Origin: Amblyomma americanum
Lineage: Eukaryota > Arthropoda > Arachnida > Ixodida > Ixodidae
Direction: 5' to 3'
DNA: 64,000 bases
NCBI RefSeq assembly: GCF_052857255.1
Contig: NC_135505.1
Span: 133,603,967 to 133,667,966, forward strand
This document shows positions 36,717 through 48,272 of the stretch, in pieces; the stretch's first letter is position 1, and every line of letters starts with the position of its first letter. The notes under the pieces were generated by a model. It had not been told where the DNA came from and did not search any database. It was given only the letters and a program-made list of their open reading frames with translations. The position numbers and the translations under genes were made by a program.

Positions 36717-36790
<74 letters not shown>
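36641..36790. repeat. GACT/GACC patch and (TGAT)n between direct repeats
   Basis: ACTG then ACCG tetranucleotides at 36641-36686, then a pure ~74-bp TGAT array at 36717-36790. Near-identical 25-bp segments (GAATCA[AG]CCAAAGCAGC) sit on both sides of the TGAT array, so it sits between, or expanded within, a duplicated segment. Confidence 0.85.
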
Positions 36791-36793
<3 letters not shown>

Positions 36794-37800
36794 CAGCCAA
36801 AGCAGCTGTAAGTGTGTGACTCACGGCGTATTTGGCAGAATTGAGCAGATAGGCGCCGAAGTTGAAATTGAGGTTATAATTTTCTGCGTAACGTTCACGC
36901 TGTCTGCTTCGTCTACTGCGCAGACGACCTGCGCAGTGGATGCATACGTCACGAATCGTGGTCACTCACTGCCTATGCCTTCCCAACCGCTGCACACTTC
37001 TCAGAGCGGATCCTCAGCGTAGAAGGATGCCGCGGCGAGTGTGCGGGTCGGGAAGGGCGTCGGCTTTGAGGGCCTCCTCTGTGGCCGCGGATTGGGTGGG
37101 AGGGCAAAGGGGGAGAGGAGGGGGCTGCGTGTGGTGAGACAAACCAGGAGAGGCCGGAAGGGGTTTTCATCCCGAGGAAAGGAAACCGGAAGGGACAGTA
37201 AATCCTGGCCGACGTTCCCCTTCAAGGAGGAGCCGGACCTCATCTCTGGCTTGTGCTTGTATCTGTCTGGCCGGGAATTACGGCGATACGCTGGCCGTGC
37301 TTTTTTTTTTCTTATTTCTTGTTTGTTCGTGTTAGTGCGTGACTGCCCTTTTGGGTGCCACGGCCGATAGGGAGCTGTTGAAGTGTGTTTCCCATGGGGA
37401 AAAGGGAAGGTTCAGATAAAGCTTCAACCCGTGCAGCTGCTGGCTTCCCAAGTTCTTCCCTGCTGCCGTCTTATGGCTTGGTACTCTTTGCGCGCCTTAT
37501 GGTTGGGTTAATAATTTTCGCGGCTGCTTCAGTCGGCAGAGGCTTAGTTCTAAATCCCGTTAAAACGTGAGAGTTTATAAAACAGTCGTGGGACGCTTGC
37601 AAGTCGTAATTATTGTGCCTGCAATTTTATTGTTCTTTTTAAAAGACTACTTTGCGTTGTTGGCTGATCGCTTCCATGGTGAAATGTAATAAGAAAAGGC
37701 TGCGCTATGCTTTCGATTGTGCGCAATGTGTATTACTGTGATTGAATCCTGTGAGCTTTTTAATATTCTTTTTAAACGTCCTGAATTACCCTTAAAGTGT
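36791..37800. other. GC-rich 36980-37400, no gene confirmed
   Basis: Stop-poor purine-rich sequence with plus frames of 109 codons and minus frames of 80; no domains. Possible CpG-rich regulatory region. Confidence 0.3.
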
Positions 37801-38117
37801 ACCCGCCGCGGTGGCTAAGTGGTTAAGGCGCTCGACTACTGAGCCGGAGTTCCCGGGTTCGAACCCGACCGCGGCGGCTGCGTTTTTATGGAGGAAAAAC
37901 GCTAAAGCGCCCGTGTGCTGTGCGATGTCAGTGCACGTTAAAGATCCCCAGGTGGTCGAAATTATTCCGGAGACCTCCACTACGGCACCTATTTCTTCGT
38001 TTCTTCACTCCCTCCCTGATCCCTTCCCATACGGCGCGGTTCAGGTGTCCAACGATATATGAGACAGATACTGCGCCATTTCCTTTCCCCAAAAGCCAAT
38101 TATTATTATTATTATTA
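37801..38117 (+). mobile_element. SINE A, full length
   Basis: Complete head (A box variant TGGCTAAGTGG, B box GGTTCGAACCC), body with GGAGGAAAAACG, and (ATT)n tail. A diverged TSD is possible: AAAGTGTACC before, ACAGTGTGCC after. Confidence 0.92.
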
Positions 38118-38418
38118 CAGTGTGCCAAATTATTACAGTGCGACTATTTAAACGAATCAGTGAACATCTGATCCGACTCTCGTGGTCCTAAGCGGCGTAT
38201 AGCGCTCGCGGGCGAAGCGCAAATCCGCAGGCGTATTATTTTATTTTTTTTATTTACACAGGGCTTTGTTTACCGCCTTTTAACGTCATAGAGCACCCGT
38301 CGTGTGACGTCACATTCCGGGGTCCTCTGTGCGGCCTTCCAGACCACCCAGAGATGGGCTGCCAGGAGCATCGATGGCTTTGATCAACAGGGCGACATTC
38401 AAAGGAAGAAGTTCGAGT
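38118..38418. other. Unannotated interval
   Basis: Nothing recognised. Confidence 0.4.
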
Positions 38419-38537
38419 TTAGACTCTAAAAATTAATACGCCTGTATGGGAGTAAGATTGGAGTAAGGTGTCCACTGAAAGGAACCGCGCTTGAAGACAG
38501 CTGACTCCCTTTTTACTCCGTTCTGTTTAGAGTGTAG
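38419..38537. mobile_element. MITE family B, copy 3
   Basis: Left TTTAGACTCTAAA, right TTCTGTTTAGAGTGTAGG. Internal GGAGTAAGGTGTCCA (left) faces GACAGCTGACTCCC and TTTTTACTCCG (right), as in the copies at 7013 and 26648. Confidence 0.7.
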
Positions 38538-39116
38538 GTAGGCTGCAAACTCTAAGCGTTATTTGTGGTTTCAGTTTTACCGGTTTTGTTCGCGCATTTA
38601 CAACAACAACAAAACCTTGAAGAGGTCATCTCACGTGAGACACTCAGCCGATTGCAGAGCATTTGCAGTCCGGCTGTGCAAACAAAATTCAGGGAGGTTT
38701 TCCTATTCGAAATGTGGCTGTAAATGCTGAAGTGACAATTTGGGTTAGCTAAATGAACAGATACGTGAAAAGATTTTCCTGCTTCGCTACATCTGTTCTT
38801 TTTTTTTCACTTTTCCGTAATCAAGCATTGCAGCGTAGCATCTGTCATCCCCTTCACTTACATGTAAAAACACTAGAGAATCACTAAACTCATGACGTCA
38901 CCATGACCTCGACTGCCACCTGTATACGTGGTAAGCATCTTAAACCACTGGGCTATTTAAGTTTTAGGTAAGCTGTCTTTCGTGCACACGTTTCTCTTTA
39001 CCTGCGCAGTACGCGGAGGTCATTATTCTTTAATTTCTTACCGCTTCTCTGGCAGGAATAATTGTATTGCAGAGCATCACAGGAACACAGCAGAATAGTT
39101 TCTGCGCAAAGCAGTT
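38538..39116. other. Unannotated except a tRNA-like string
   Basis: On the minus strand at about 38895-38965 an excellent A box (TAGCCCAGTGG) is followed by GTTTAAGATGCTTACCAC. The B-box region is degraded (CGAGGTCATGG). Probably the head of a decayed tRNA-derived repeat. Confidence 0.35.
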
Positions 39117-39300
39117 GTAGTAGTAAGTGGTTTTATTTAAATGATAATAAAATGGAAGGAAAAGATTTTTGGTAGCCCCGGCATCTGCCATTTATACTGA
39201 AGCTCCTGAGCTGGGGCAGCGGAAATAAAGGATAGCACGCAGAATGGAGCAATGAAATGAAATAGGTGAGGGTATGACAGGAAGAGAGGATATGGGGAGA
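39117..39300 (-). mobile_element. Element D, copy 3, longest
   Basis: Minus-strand copy with all blocks in order: pyrimidine-rich 5' part, GCTGCCCCAGCTCAGG, GCAGATGCCGGGGCTACCA, ATCTTTTCCTTCC, and ATTTAAATAAAACC with a short CTACTA tail. Confidence 0.75.
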
Positions 39301-41286
39301 GGTAGTATACACCGATACGGTTTTGTAAGAATAATTGTATTGCAGAGCATCATATGAACAAAGCAAAACGGTTTCCGCGGAAAACGGCTTTGCTCTGGGA
39401 ACCTTCATGTGCAAAAGAACCGCACTCTACTGTTGTGCAGAAAACCGCGCTCAGATTAAGGGAATTCCTTCCCCTTTCTCGCGCAAAACCGCCGTGAGCC
39501 GAATGGAAACTGGCAGCGAAACGAGAAATCTGCCTTCAAAAATGAAACTTAATACCATTCCAGCCACCGCGGCGTGTCAGGAAGACGTTACGATAAGACC
39601 CTGCGCACACCTGGTAAGCGAGTTACGGCCCGGCCTGTACACAATTCCCTAGTCGCATTAAAACGCGGCTACATCGCGCGGGCAGTTTCGCGAACGGCTT
39701 TTCCAGAGTGCGCGCTAGCGGACGACGTCTCTAACGCGGCGTGGCGGGCCCGTTGTACACAGCACGCCGATGACGATGCGGCTGCAGTGCCGTTAGAAGG
39801 CCCCGCCGTGCTCGCTCCTGTGCTCTCTTAGCCGCCCCGTTTATTGTGGAGCTGCATAATTCATCGATGGCGTCCGTCCGCGGCGGTCATCCGGCAGCGC
39901 ATGTCTCTCCTCCGCATGCTCCTCTCCCCATACAGTCTCTGGGTCGCTACTTTTGGAGAGAGTGTGGATGCTGGGACGGCATCTCCTCAGCATGCGAAAG
40001 GGAGGGCTTGCGGGTCGCTAGGTTTGGAGAGAGCGTGGAGAGAGGCGTAGAGAGTGCGTGGCCGCCGGAGGGCGCTAGGAGGACGATGGAGGGCGCCATC
40101 TGGGAGTGCGCTTTGAAAGCTGGAGATTTTTAATTGTTATTCGCTAGAGTTTTTGCTTATTGTTTTCGCTTCGTGTGTCAACTATGTTTTCTTCGTTCTT
40201 GCAGCTGGTGCACTTATAGTTCAAGTCAGGTCCAGTTAATGGTTATTTTATTAGCAACTCGGAAGTGGTCGAAGGTGAGGCCCGGTGTGCCGTGTGAAAG
40301 GGCCGCAGTTTTTGCCGCGGTAAGTGCAGACAGAGGGTCCGCAAATGTGGGTGCAGGCATCCGGGCCAGCTCGGCGAGTGGTCGGAAAGTGTCCGGGCAC
40401 CCGCAGGCTTGATCTCTTGTTGGGACTTCGTGATTTCCTCTAACTTACACCGGCTGGTAAAATGCTCGCTCGGCGGCAGGTTCCTTCGTGTCGTGACAGC
40501 AGGAATGTCTTGAGACATTTTTGCGAAGATTGGAAGACTTTAAGTTTGGTGGTCTTCGGGTACCGAGAAGTCCTTCCGAAACCAGAGCCCTAGCCGCCTC
40601 ACCTTGTCCCAGATGGAGCTCACATGGTTAGGCAGGGGCAGTGGCAGTGACCTTGGCGGCGTTGGTAGCAAAGGCGCCACTGTGTCCAGGACCGCCGGAT
40701 CTTAAGCTTGAGAGAAAGTCGCCGCCTTTTTTGTGTCTGCGTCCTTTTCAGTGGTTTTGACGTCGCCAGGCACGCTATGATGTAGAGCTGACGTTGCCGA
40801 GAATGAGACCTCATAGATGTGTCGTGGTCAGTGTCACTACATGATTTCTCTCCCAACACAGCGTGGACGTGGCTGAACGGTCGATCGGCCTATTTGCCGT
40901 CGCAAAAACCAACTTTCACGCGTCTCATGAAAAATGGCGAAATGTGCGTTTGAATATTATTACACTTAAAGGCACTTAAAACTCAAATTAATTCATTACT
41001 CTGTGTGTGCAAAGATCCATTCGTTGGTATGTAACTTCCGATACCAGCTAAAGTGAATTACTTTTATAAAACACTGTAATAAAGAAGTATCGTGTGTAAT
41101 GAAAGATCCAGAATATTGGGCCATCTTGTTGCTTTGTCGAGCCCAGCCGCAAATCGCATGAACTAATTCAGGGACGCGTGGTATTCAGCATCACTTCAGT
41201 TAGCACCATGAAGACCTCTTTTAGCACAATTCGCTCAGAACCATTACAGCTAACTTCGCACTATGTCTTCCTAAAATTTGGCATTA
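39301..41286. other. Unannotated, CpG-rich 39650-40100
   Basis: GC-rich stretch with two imperfect direct repeats containing GGGTCGCTA[CG]NTTTGGAGAGAG (about 39950 and 40014). GT donor-like sites occur at 40274 (AAG|GTGAGG) and 40320 (GCG|GTAAGT). No exon or product can be named. Confidence 0.3.
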
Positions 41287-41287
41287 T

Positions 41288-41719
41288 TACCTTAATTTCA
41301 TGCCTTTCTCACTAGAAAAGCCCGTCATTGTGGAAAAATACTCTGGGCCGTCAACTGCGCTGGAAAAAAAGATCTGCAACAGGTATGCCTTCAACGTGGC
41401 GATGTGTGTGAATGATACTACTTCGGTTAAATTGAGTCCAATTTCATTCAACCGAATATATTTGAATTCAATAGAACTGGACGAGTGCAAAAAGGCGACG
41501 CACAGCATAATATGGAAAAGAAAAAAATTCGTTGATGCAGCCGCTAAATACATGCTTGCCTCCAAAACTATAGGGGATACTCGATGGCTGCGCCAAAACA
41601 TGCTTATATTAGCCCTTACCAACAGCTTGGCCCTCGCCATCTTATTCGAATGCTGTGTCGTCAACATAAAATTATGCACCGACTGTGAAAGAACTACAGC
41701 CCAACACGACGCTCCGTAG
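41288..41719. other. Antiparallel ATG-initiated ORFs, one possibly real
   Basis: Plus frame 41300-41719 (139 residues) and minus frame 41679-41287 (130 residues) overlap almost fully. Both start with ATG and have balanced composition. The minus frame is rich in hydrophobic segments (NFFLFHIMLCVAFL; AYLLQIFFSSA), and just before its stop there is a donor-like AAG|GTAATA. It could be a membrane-protein exon, though no family motif is visible. At most one strand is likely to be coding. Confidence 0.25.
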
Positions 41720-41908
41720 TTTCGTTCATTGGCAGCGTCCTACAATTATATAGGGTTATTTACCCTACACTGAAATCTAAGGACACGAACCTTTTTGCCT
41801 TTTGTCCCCATCGAATGCGGCTGCGATTTATGGGATAAAATCCGCCTCTTCGTATTTGGTAGCCGGGCTTCACTGCCACTGAGCGGCCAAGTTTGGTATG
41901 GTGAAATA
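41720..41908. other. Unannotated, carries the left target repeat
   Basis: Only the 13-bp GTATGGTGAAATA at 41896-41908, which pairs with 41966-41978, is notable. Confidence 0.5.
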
Positions 41909-41965
41909 TACTGTATGATGCTGGTTAACCTCTCTGTCTTTCCTCCTCCTCCTCCGCCTTCTAGT
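41909..41965 (+). mobile_element. 57-bp retroposed LINE 3' tail, 13-bp TSD
   Basis: The insert reads GATGCTGGTTAACCTCTCTG, then TCC repeats, between perfect GTATGGTGAAATA repeats. So short an insert with an exact TSD indicates extreme 5' truncation during target-primed reverse transcription. The GGTTAACCTC tail resembles LINE 3' ends I recall from tick sequences; the source is not otherwise in the window. Confidence 0.75.
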
Positions 41966-42148
41966 GTATGGTGAAATAACAGTGCGCTCTTATCTTTTCT
42001 TTTTGAGCTAACGGTTCTATTAGTACTTATAAAAGAGGAGAGGAAGGGCTAATATATTTAAGAACTCAATCACACAGGAGAGTTGATTTATCCTCAGTTT
42101 TCTCACGACGTTCGAGGTAATGCGCCGCCTACGTTTTGCAGTGTTACT

Positions 42149-42150
42149 AC

Positions 42151-42187
<37 letters not shown>

Positions 42188-42406
42188 TGGTTTTTGGGGA
42201 AAGGAAATGGCGAAGTATCTGTCTAATATATCGTTGGACACCTGAACCGCGCCGTAAGGGAAGGGATAAAGGAGGGAGTGAAAGAGAGGAAAAAAGGGGT
42301 GCCGTAGTGGAGGGCTCCGGAATAATTTCGACCACCTGGGGATCTTTAACGTGCACTGACACCGCACAGCACATGGGCACCTTAGCGTTTTGCCTCCATA
42401 AAAACA
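42149..42406 (-). mobile_element. SINE A, headless, 10-bp TSD
   Basis: Minus-strand copy with the (ATT)n tail at left. Its 5' end stops at GTTTTTATGGAGG, where the tRNA head would join. The perfect repeat CAGTGTTACT flanks it (42139-42148 and 42407-42416). It shares GGAGGCAAAACG with the headless copy at 27314-27534, against GGAGGAAAAACG in the three full copies. Confidence 0.9.
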
Positions 42407-42416
42407 CAGTGTTACT

Positions 42417-43212
42417 CAAATACCGTTTATCTCTTAGAGGCATCACGTCTCTTTTTTTAAACCTTTATTCGGGAATAATTCGCAAATTTCTGGCTCTGCT
42501 TGTGGTTTCCGAGAAGACTGCGTGAAGAGCTTTAAGCTAGAAGCAGCAGGCTGGCTTTGGCAAGATCAGTCCAACCTCGGGCTCTCGTACCAGTGTGAGC
42601 GGTTGTACGGATGTCAGTGGTTGATCTGGAAGGATCAGTGGTTAGATCCCAGGCTGGCTCTCTTTCTTCGTCTACGATTCATTTCGAGTTCAAGACGCTC
42701 ACCTTGTTGCTGAAAGCCTGTCCCCTTTTCTTTTTATTTTTTTTTCCTGCGAGAAAGGGAAGTGGGTGAATTCCGCCTACATCCCATTCGTGAAGGATTG
42801 TCTTGCGTTATCCGGGCTTGTGTCCACTTTAGGAACTTGTAGTTGTTCGCCAACTTTGCGCTACGTTTTCCATTTGTCAGGTTTATACTTTCTTTTGTTT
42901 GTTTGTTTTTTGTTTCACGCGTTAGGAAGCAGCTAGTCTTCCTCCTGGCTCTTTCATCTTCTAAAGCGTTTTTTCAGGGCAGACCTCATTGTCGGAATTT
43001 TGTTTGTAGTTTCCTCAAATCGTCGTTCGTTTTCTGGCCTTAGTTGAACATTTCATCGAGGAATACTCTTTATCGGGCTTTATCTGCCACCTTGATCTTT
43101 CGTCATCACTTTAGCTGTTAGTGGTTCTCAGTAAAGGACATGGTTCTTCTTAGAATATCACGATCAATAGGACCCTCGAAACCACGCTATCCATAACCCT
43201 GCAACAACCTTT
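42417..43212. other. Unannotated interval
   Basis: Short ORFs only; nothing recognised. Confidence 0.4.
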
Positions 43213-43495
43213 CCTTACAAAATTTTCTTTAGACAGTCTATAGACTGTGAATAGACTTTTGTCTATGAAGTTTATAGGCTCTCTATAGATAAACCCTAGA
43301 GAACAGTCTAGAGGCAATACAAATCCTACAGCCAGCCTATAGACAATCTATAGATTTATGGGCATACATTTTATAGACTTCTGTCTAAAAACATTATATA
43401 GACTATGAATAGACAAAAATATCTCAGGAAGGCAATAGAGCCTATAAGAAGTTTGTAGACTGTCTATAGATCATTTTTACAAGGGTTGTTTCCAT
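43213..43495 (+). mobile_element. Palindrome-rich MITE, family C, copy 3
   Basis: Left end CCTTACAAAATTTTC, right end TTTTTACAAGGG. Inside, the order of GTCTATAGAC-type motifs, TTTATGGGCATACA and ATAGACAAAAATATCT matches copy 1. Confidence 0.8.
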
Positions 43496-43689
43496 CGCTT
43501 GTTCACGAGAAGGTTCGGATCTTAGTAAATGAACGAATATGGGCAACTAACCTATGTGTCGCTTTGTCGGCGTTCGCGCTGTTTTTTTTTTCTTTCCATC
43601 AAATTATTTTGTTCATCCTAGCGCAGCGCAGGCAATTACGTGTTAAAATACCTGTGCTCTCTTGAGGGTTCAACGCTTCCTCTCCTGCG

Positions 43690-44690
43690 TATGATATTAG
43701 CTCTGACGACTGAGTCTCATTTGAGGATTCAGTGCCCTTTTCGCCGTCCTTGTGCACGTTGCACCGTCGTATCCAAACGCGAGAGTTTCTGCTATGCGCC
43801 ACCAAACAATATGCTCCCCAAACTCAGACGGCGCATTGTCGTGCCTGTGTTTAGCGGAGCATCCCGCATTCCCTACAGTAAATCCCGAAAAAAAAATCAA
43901 AATTAAAAAAACAGGGCCAATGGACAACAAAGGATTCCACAGCATTCGTCGCTGTTCGTTGGTCCTTGTTGTATCCCTCGCTCCTTCTTTATCCCATTCA
44001 TCATCGTCTTCTTCTTCTTGTACACACTTGTTCCTTCTCTCAGCGTTGTCCCTATCCTCGATGCCGCTGTCCCTTGTGTTCCCGCTTGTCCCCACCCTTC
44101 CTTCGCTCGATGTTCCGCGGAGACGCTTTGGGGCAGCGCGCGACATCGCCATCATTCTGCCCCCAGTACCTCCCATTGTGTGTGCGTGCGTCCCGCGAGT
44201 CCCGCAGAGCCTCCGGTTCCTTCCTTCTTTTCCTTTCCACACGCTTGTCCCGTTGCCGCAGCACCGGCGAACCGTTCGCTCTGCCGCCTCCCTCAGCGCC
44301 GGCAACGTCTCTGCGGTGTACCGTCCCCTCCCACTTCTCTCGTCCGACCCATCCTTTGGCCACAGTGTGTCTCTGTTCGTGGGCAGGCCTGCAGCAAGAG
44401 GAAAAGGCTGTACGCAGAACCAGCGGTGCGTGAATTATAGAGGAGTCGTTGTCGTTCCGGCGAGCGAGTTTTTGCTTCGCCCCTGTCTTTAGCCTCCCCC
44501 CCTTCCCCCCATCTTCTTTTATCCTCTTGTCCATGTGCGGGTCGCGGTTGGTAGCCTCGGTGCTGCTATTGCTACTTCCTCTACGGCAAGGGGAAAACCC
44601 TATCTCTCCCCCTCCTGTTTGCCTCATCTTCTCCTTCTCGCTTGTATGCTGGGGCCAGTGGTCTAGAAAGAGGTCTCGGTGCTGGAGCAC
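43690..44690. other. Stop-poor, GC-rich block with five overlapping ORFs
   Basis: Open frames of 246, 155 and 140 codons (plus) and 202 and 212 codons (minus) overlap. The largest plus frame is a Ser/Pro/Leu-rich reading of pyrimidine tracts. Within the 202-codon minus frame, the ATG at about 43949 is followed by a signal-peptide-like stretch (LLSIGPVFLILIFFSGFTVG) and a 55-residue tail with two Cys. The DNA for that stretch also resembles a polypyrimidine tract ending in ACTGTAG, i.e. a splice acceptor. No frame can be preferred with confidence. Confidence 0.25.
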
Positions 44691-46271
44691 GGGTCCCTCG
44701 AGTCTGAAGAAAGAGGATTTGGAGAACGGACTCGGGGTAGCAGAGATGTTTTTGGATCAAGCTTCACGGACGTTTAGTGGGTCGTCCCTGTTCATTAGAG
44801 ATATTGGAGCCGCTGTGTGTGTGGTTGCGAGAGCGGTTAGTTCCGCACTTAGGTGTCGCTCATTAGACTGGTGCGCTCGGCACCCGAAACGCTGATGGCG
44901 TCACGAACCCGATATTTGCTCTGGAGGTGCGAAAATTGCCGAGAACTTTTTCTGGGGCCCAGCGATATACAAAATCGACGGGTCATGTTTCTTTCGTTCA
45001 CTTACATTAGAGTGTGGAGTTCCAATTTCGAGCCAGTTACTGCGGCTATGTGCGCTGTACTTCCCAAAAAAAATACCTCCCATTCCCACCCGCCTTTTCC
45101 TTTCGGTATACCTCCAGTCATAATTGCAAACTACAAAACATTAGGGGTCGCTACCTTAAAGTCGATTCCAATTCACAGTACCCTAATTTCAAACAACCAC
45201 GTTCACAGTTTTTTTTCCAACATTGTCCAGTTTGTGTCGTCAGGCGTCGTTGAACACGATGTCGGCCTACATTGCTTTAAGTTGTAGCGATCTTTACGAG
45301 CTAAGATGAGCGCAGCTGTTCGGCTGTGTTGCCCCGAACTGCCAGGCTAAAAGTAGCCTACCTGAGCCAGCGTCGCAAAATAAATACAAATTGACAGGCG
45401 ATCATGCAACATTGTCCGACAAATACGCGAAAGCACAGAGTTTTAGCCTCACAGTTTCGCTGTAGCTCAAAGGGATATTGTTCCTTGTGTTGGCGCCCAA
45501 GCCGTTTGTGTTGCCAACCCTGACGGTGTGCTGTCGCTGCGTCTTCGCTATTGACAGATGATTTGGAAGGAACAATAGTCGGCGTTACGCACGTCTGAAG
45601 GCTGTTAAAGCAGCAGTAAAACTGACCTGACGCGACGTGACGGGCTGTGACGCATGCGGATATCGCCCTGTCCTGGCTCGAGAAGCAATCTGGGCGCAGC
45701 TCGCTAGTATCATCGGCTTTGCCTCGGCCATTGAGTGTCTACGCTTCACGTGGTGACGTCACGGCGCGCGTCAGCTTGGGCTGTCTCGTTGTGAGCGCCG
45801 CGCGTGCTGCTAAGGGCACTGGGGAGGGAAAGTCGCAAACAACCAACACCCCGCAGGGGGTTTTGATACAATGCACCACTGGGACATTGGCGAAAGGGGC
45901 CAGTAGTGGCGTTGCATTAAAAACCTACGGGGCGATTCGGCTGCCTGCGGGGCAAAGTGATGAAAGTTACTGCTGTATCGCTCTTCCATCCCCTGTCCAG
46001 TCGCAAGGCTCTATACTATAGCTGTCCAGGTCCTCATAATTAATTATTTAACATTCTAATGTGCAGAAAATTTTTCTTCGTTCGAGGTCATATTCATTTC
46101 TTATTACAATTTTTAAAACGTTTCTTATATATATATTACAAGCCTGTTATACGCCAGTGGTTCGGTCGAGGCTCTACTTTTGTTATTTGCATTGAAATTC
46201 CTCACACTAAATTGTGCGTCATATCTCCCGAAATATTTCCTCATCCTGTATTTGTACCTAGTGTATATAAC
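44691..46271. other. Unannotated interval
   Basis: No gene or repeat recognised. Confidence 0.35.
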
Positions 46272-46437
46272 CCCCTTCCCTTATCTTTTCTTACTATCGC
46301 TTTCCCCTTTCTTTCTCTCTCCCTGTCCTTTTATTCCCGCCAGCCGCAGCTCAGGTGCTTCAGGTTTCGATGGTAGATGTCGCGACTAGCAACATATTTT
46401 CTTTCCATTGTTATTTGTATTAATAAATAGCCACTAA
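46272..46437 (+). mobile_element. Element D, copy 4, diverged
   Basis: Keeps the order of a pyrimidine tract, GCCGCAGCTCAGGTGCTTCAG, GATGTCGCGACTAGCAAC (CGGGG lost), TTTTCTTTCCATTG and an AT-rich end with TATTAATAAATA. More diverged than the other three. Confidence 0.55.
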
Positions 46438-48060
46438 ACAAGAGAAACATATCCTGAAACAGAAGAGGGCGTTTATAGGAAAGCAAAGACGCAGAAGATC
46501 TTTCACTCATCTCGAACGTTCCAGTGGGCCTTGAGGGAACGGACGAAGAAGCAAGTGAAGGAGGGATAGAAAGAAAGATGTCGCCACACACAGCACACTC
46601 AGGCAAGAAGGAGGTTTCCCTAGGTCCGATAACCCGGGTTACACTCTCATTGACTCGCAGTTGAACGCGACGCTAGGCGTGCCACATTCCACAGCGGCGT
46701 CACCGTATCCACTTACTCCAGGGGGCGTTCTTTTATGCGCAGTTATCGCCGTAAAGCAAAACTAAGCTAAGAACGATTTTTTTGTCCAGGAATTAACGCT
46801 CGCAAGACAACAACGAACCCCGGGAGGAGCGAAGCCGACGAGACGTTCGTCTTCTCAAAGACGCCAAACGAAGGATATGAGAACGGCGGGATGAAGCGCG
46901 GATGAGAAGCTCGGCTTACCTAAGCGAAAGGTTGAGGAGGGAAAAAGAGGGGGGAAGAAGAGAGGCAGGAAGGAGCAAACACGCTAATTGCATTTAATCA
47001 AGCTAAAGGAATCGGCCGAGCAGGTGGCGCTAATTAGCTCCCCCTTCTGCTTCGCTGTGACTCTTGTTCTGTCGTGCTCTTCCACAACTCCCCCCCCCCC
47101 TCTCTCTCTCTCTCTCCGTCTCTCTTCAAGCGTGTCCCGAACCACGCTCCTGTGAAACCTGTACCGTCCTGGTTCGATTTCTGTCGTTTACGCTGTCGAT
47201 GGTGTTGTTGCTTTTTGTCGTTGTTTACCGTTGCAGGCAATCTTTTAACTCTCTCATATTTTGTTTGCTCGTATTTGTTTTCGCTTTATGCATCGGTTGC
47301 GCCGTTCGTGCATCGACCGTGTTTCTCTGCGTGGGTTCCTTGGGATACTAGCGCGCTTGAGAGTCAAAGGGAGCCGGTGTGTGTATGCATACGCCGTTTC
47401 GGTGCATGTGCTTGCTTATGGCGACGTGTGTGTTTGGGCGGGCTCCTTGGGTGTGTGTATCCACTGCGGGCGCCGGAGTCGGTGGCGGTGGGCTCTGATA
47501 GCGAGCTGCCGATAATCTCGCGGGCCGGGAGAGAACGTCCCAGGGCTCGTTGGGGGTATTTCGGGCCGTGGGTATAGGCGCAGGAACCGGTATCGACCGA
47601 CCGACCAACCCGTGGCCGCCTTTTCGCCGAGTTCGGGAGAAAAGGTTACGGTGCGGGCAGAGAGCCTCGGTGGAATGTTTGTTGCTTGTTTGTTTTGTTT
47701 TGTTCTATCTCGTCTCGTTGTTGGTATTTCGGTGAGTGCTGCTTTGCTTTCGGCAGCTGTAGAAGACAGAAGCAGCTTGATGGTTTGTTAAGCACGAACA
47801 CGTTTTGTCCTTAGGCAGCTAGAAGGGCTGCCAGCGACGCTATATTGGCCCCGGAACTCGTCTTGTATCGACGAGCCGTTTATCTGTGAACGCTGCGAGT
47901 CTTTCTCATCTCCGCAAAGGAGGGAGCATTTAAAGTCCACAAGGATGAGCGGCGGACTGGTTAGCTTTTTTTCACAGTACTAATAGAAAGATAAAAAGTT
48001 TCCTAACGGAAAGAACGGAGAAAGCACTACGATAAAAGGGCACCATGTTTGTTTCAAGTC
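46438..48060. other. GC-rich region, possible promoter or 5' exons
   Basis: 46980-47760 is GC-rich with a C10-(CT)n tract at 47089-47118 and a donor-like site TTTCG|GTGAGT at 47731. Open frames (up to 167 codons) overlap in all registers and have no motif. Confidence 0.3.
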
Positions 48061-48061
48061 C

Positions 48062-48130
48062 CAGCTGCATTTCGCCTCCATCGAAATGCAGGCGGCTGGA
48101 TTTAATCCAAAGGCATAACCGCTGCGTATT
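48062..48130 (-). mobile_element. SINE B-like fragment
   Basis: Minus strand reads GCATTTCGATGGAGGCGAAAT preceded by a decayed tRNA 3' part (AAATCCAGCCGCC), matching the head-body junction of SINE B. Rest lost. Confidence 0.55.
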
Positions 48131-48272
48131 TCGTAATCTATCATCAACTTCGAGACTTAAACCTGTGTAACCAACTACCGTGATTTCCTGATTCTAAGAC
48201 GCACCCGATTTCTAGTGCGTACTTTTCCGTACATCGCTTTTGGTTTTGCGCCCGATTGTAACGCGCGTGCCA

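Noticed and set aside
39574..39831. Reverse-transcriptase active site (HADDD string)
   Set aside because: The flanking residues do not fit the palm motif, and the frame is Ala-rich from CpG-rich DNA.
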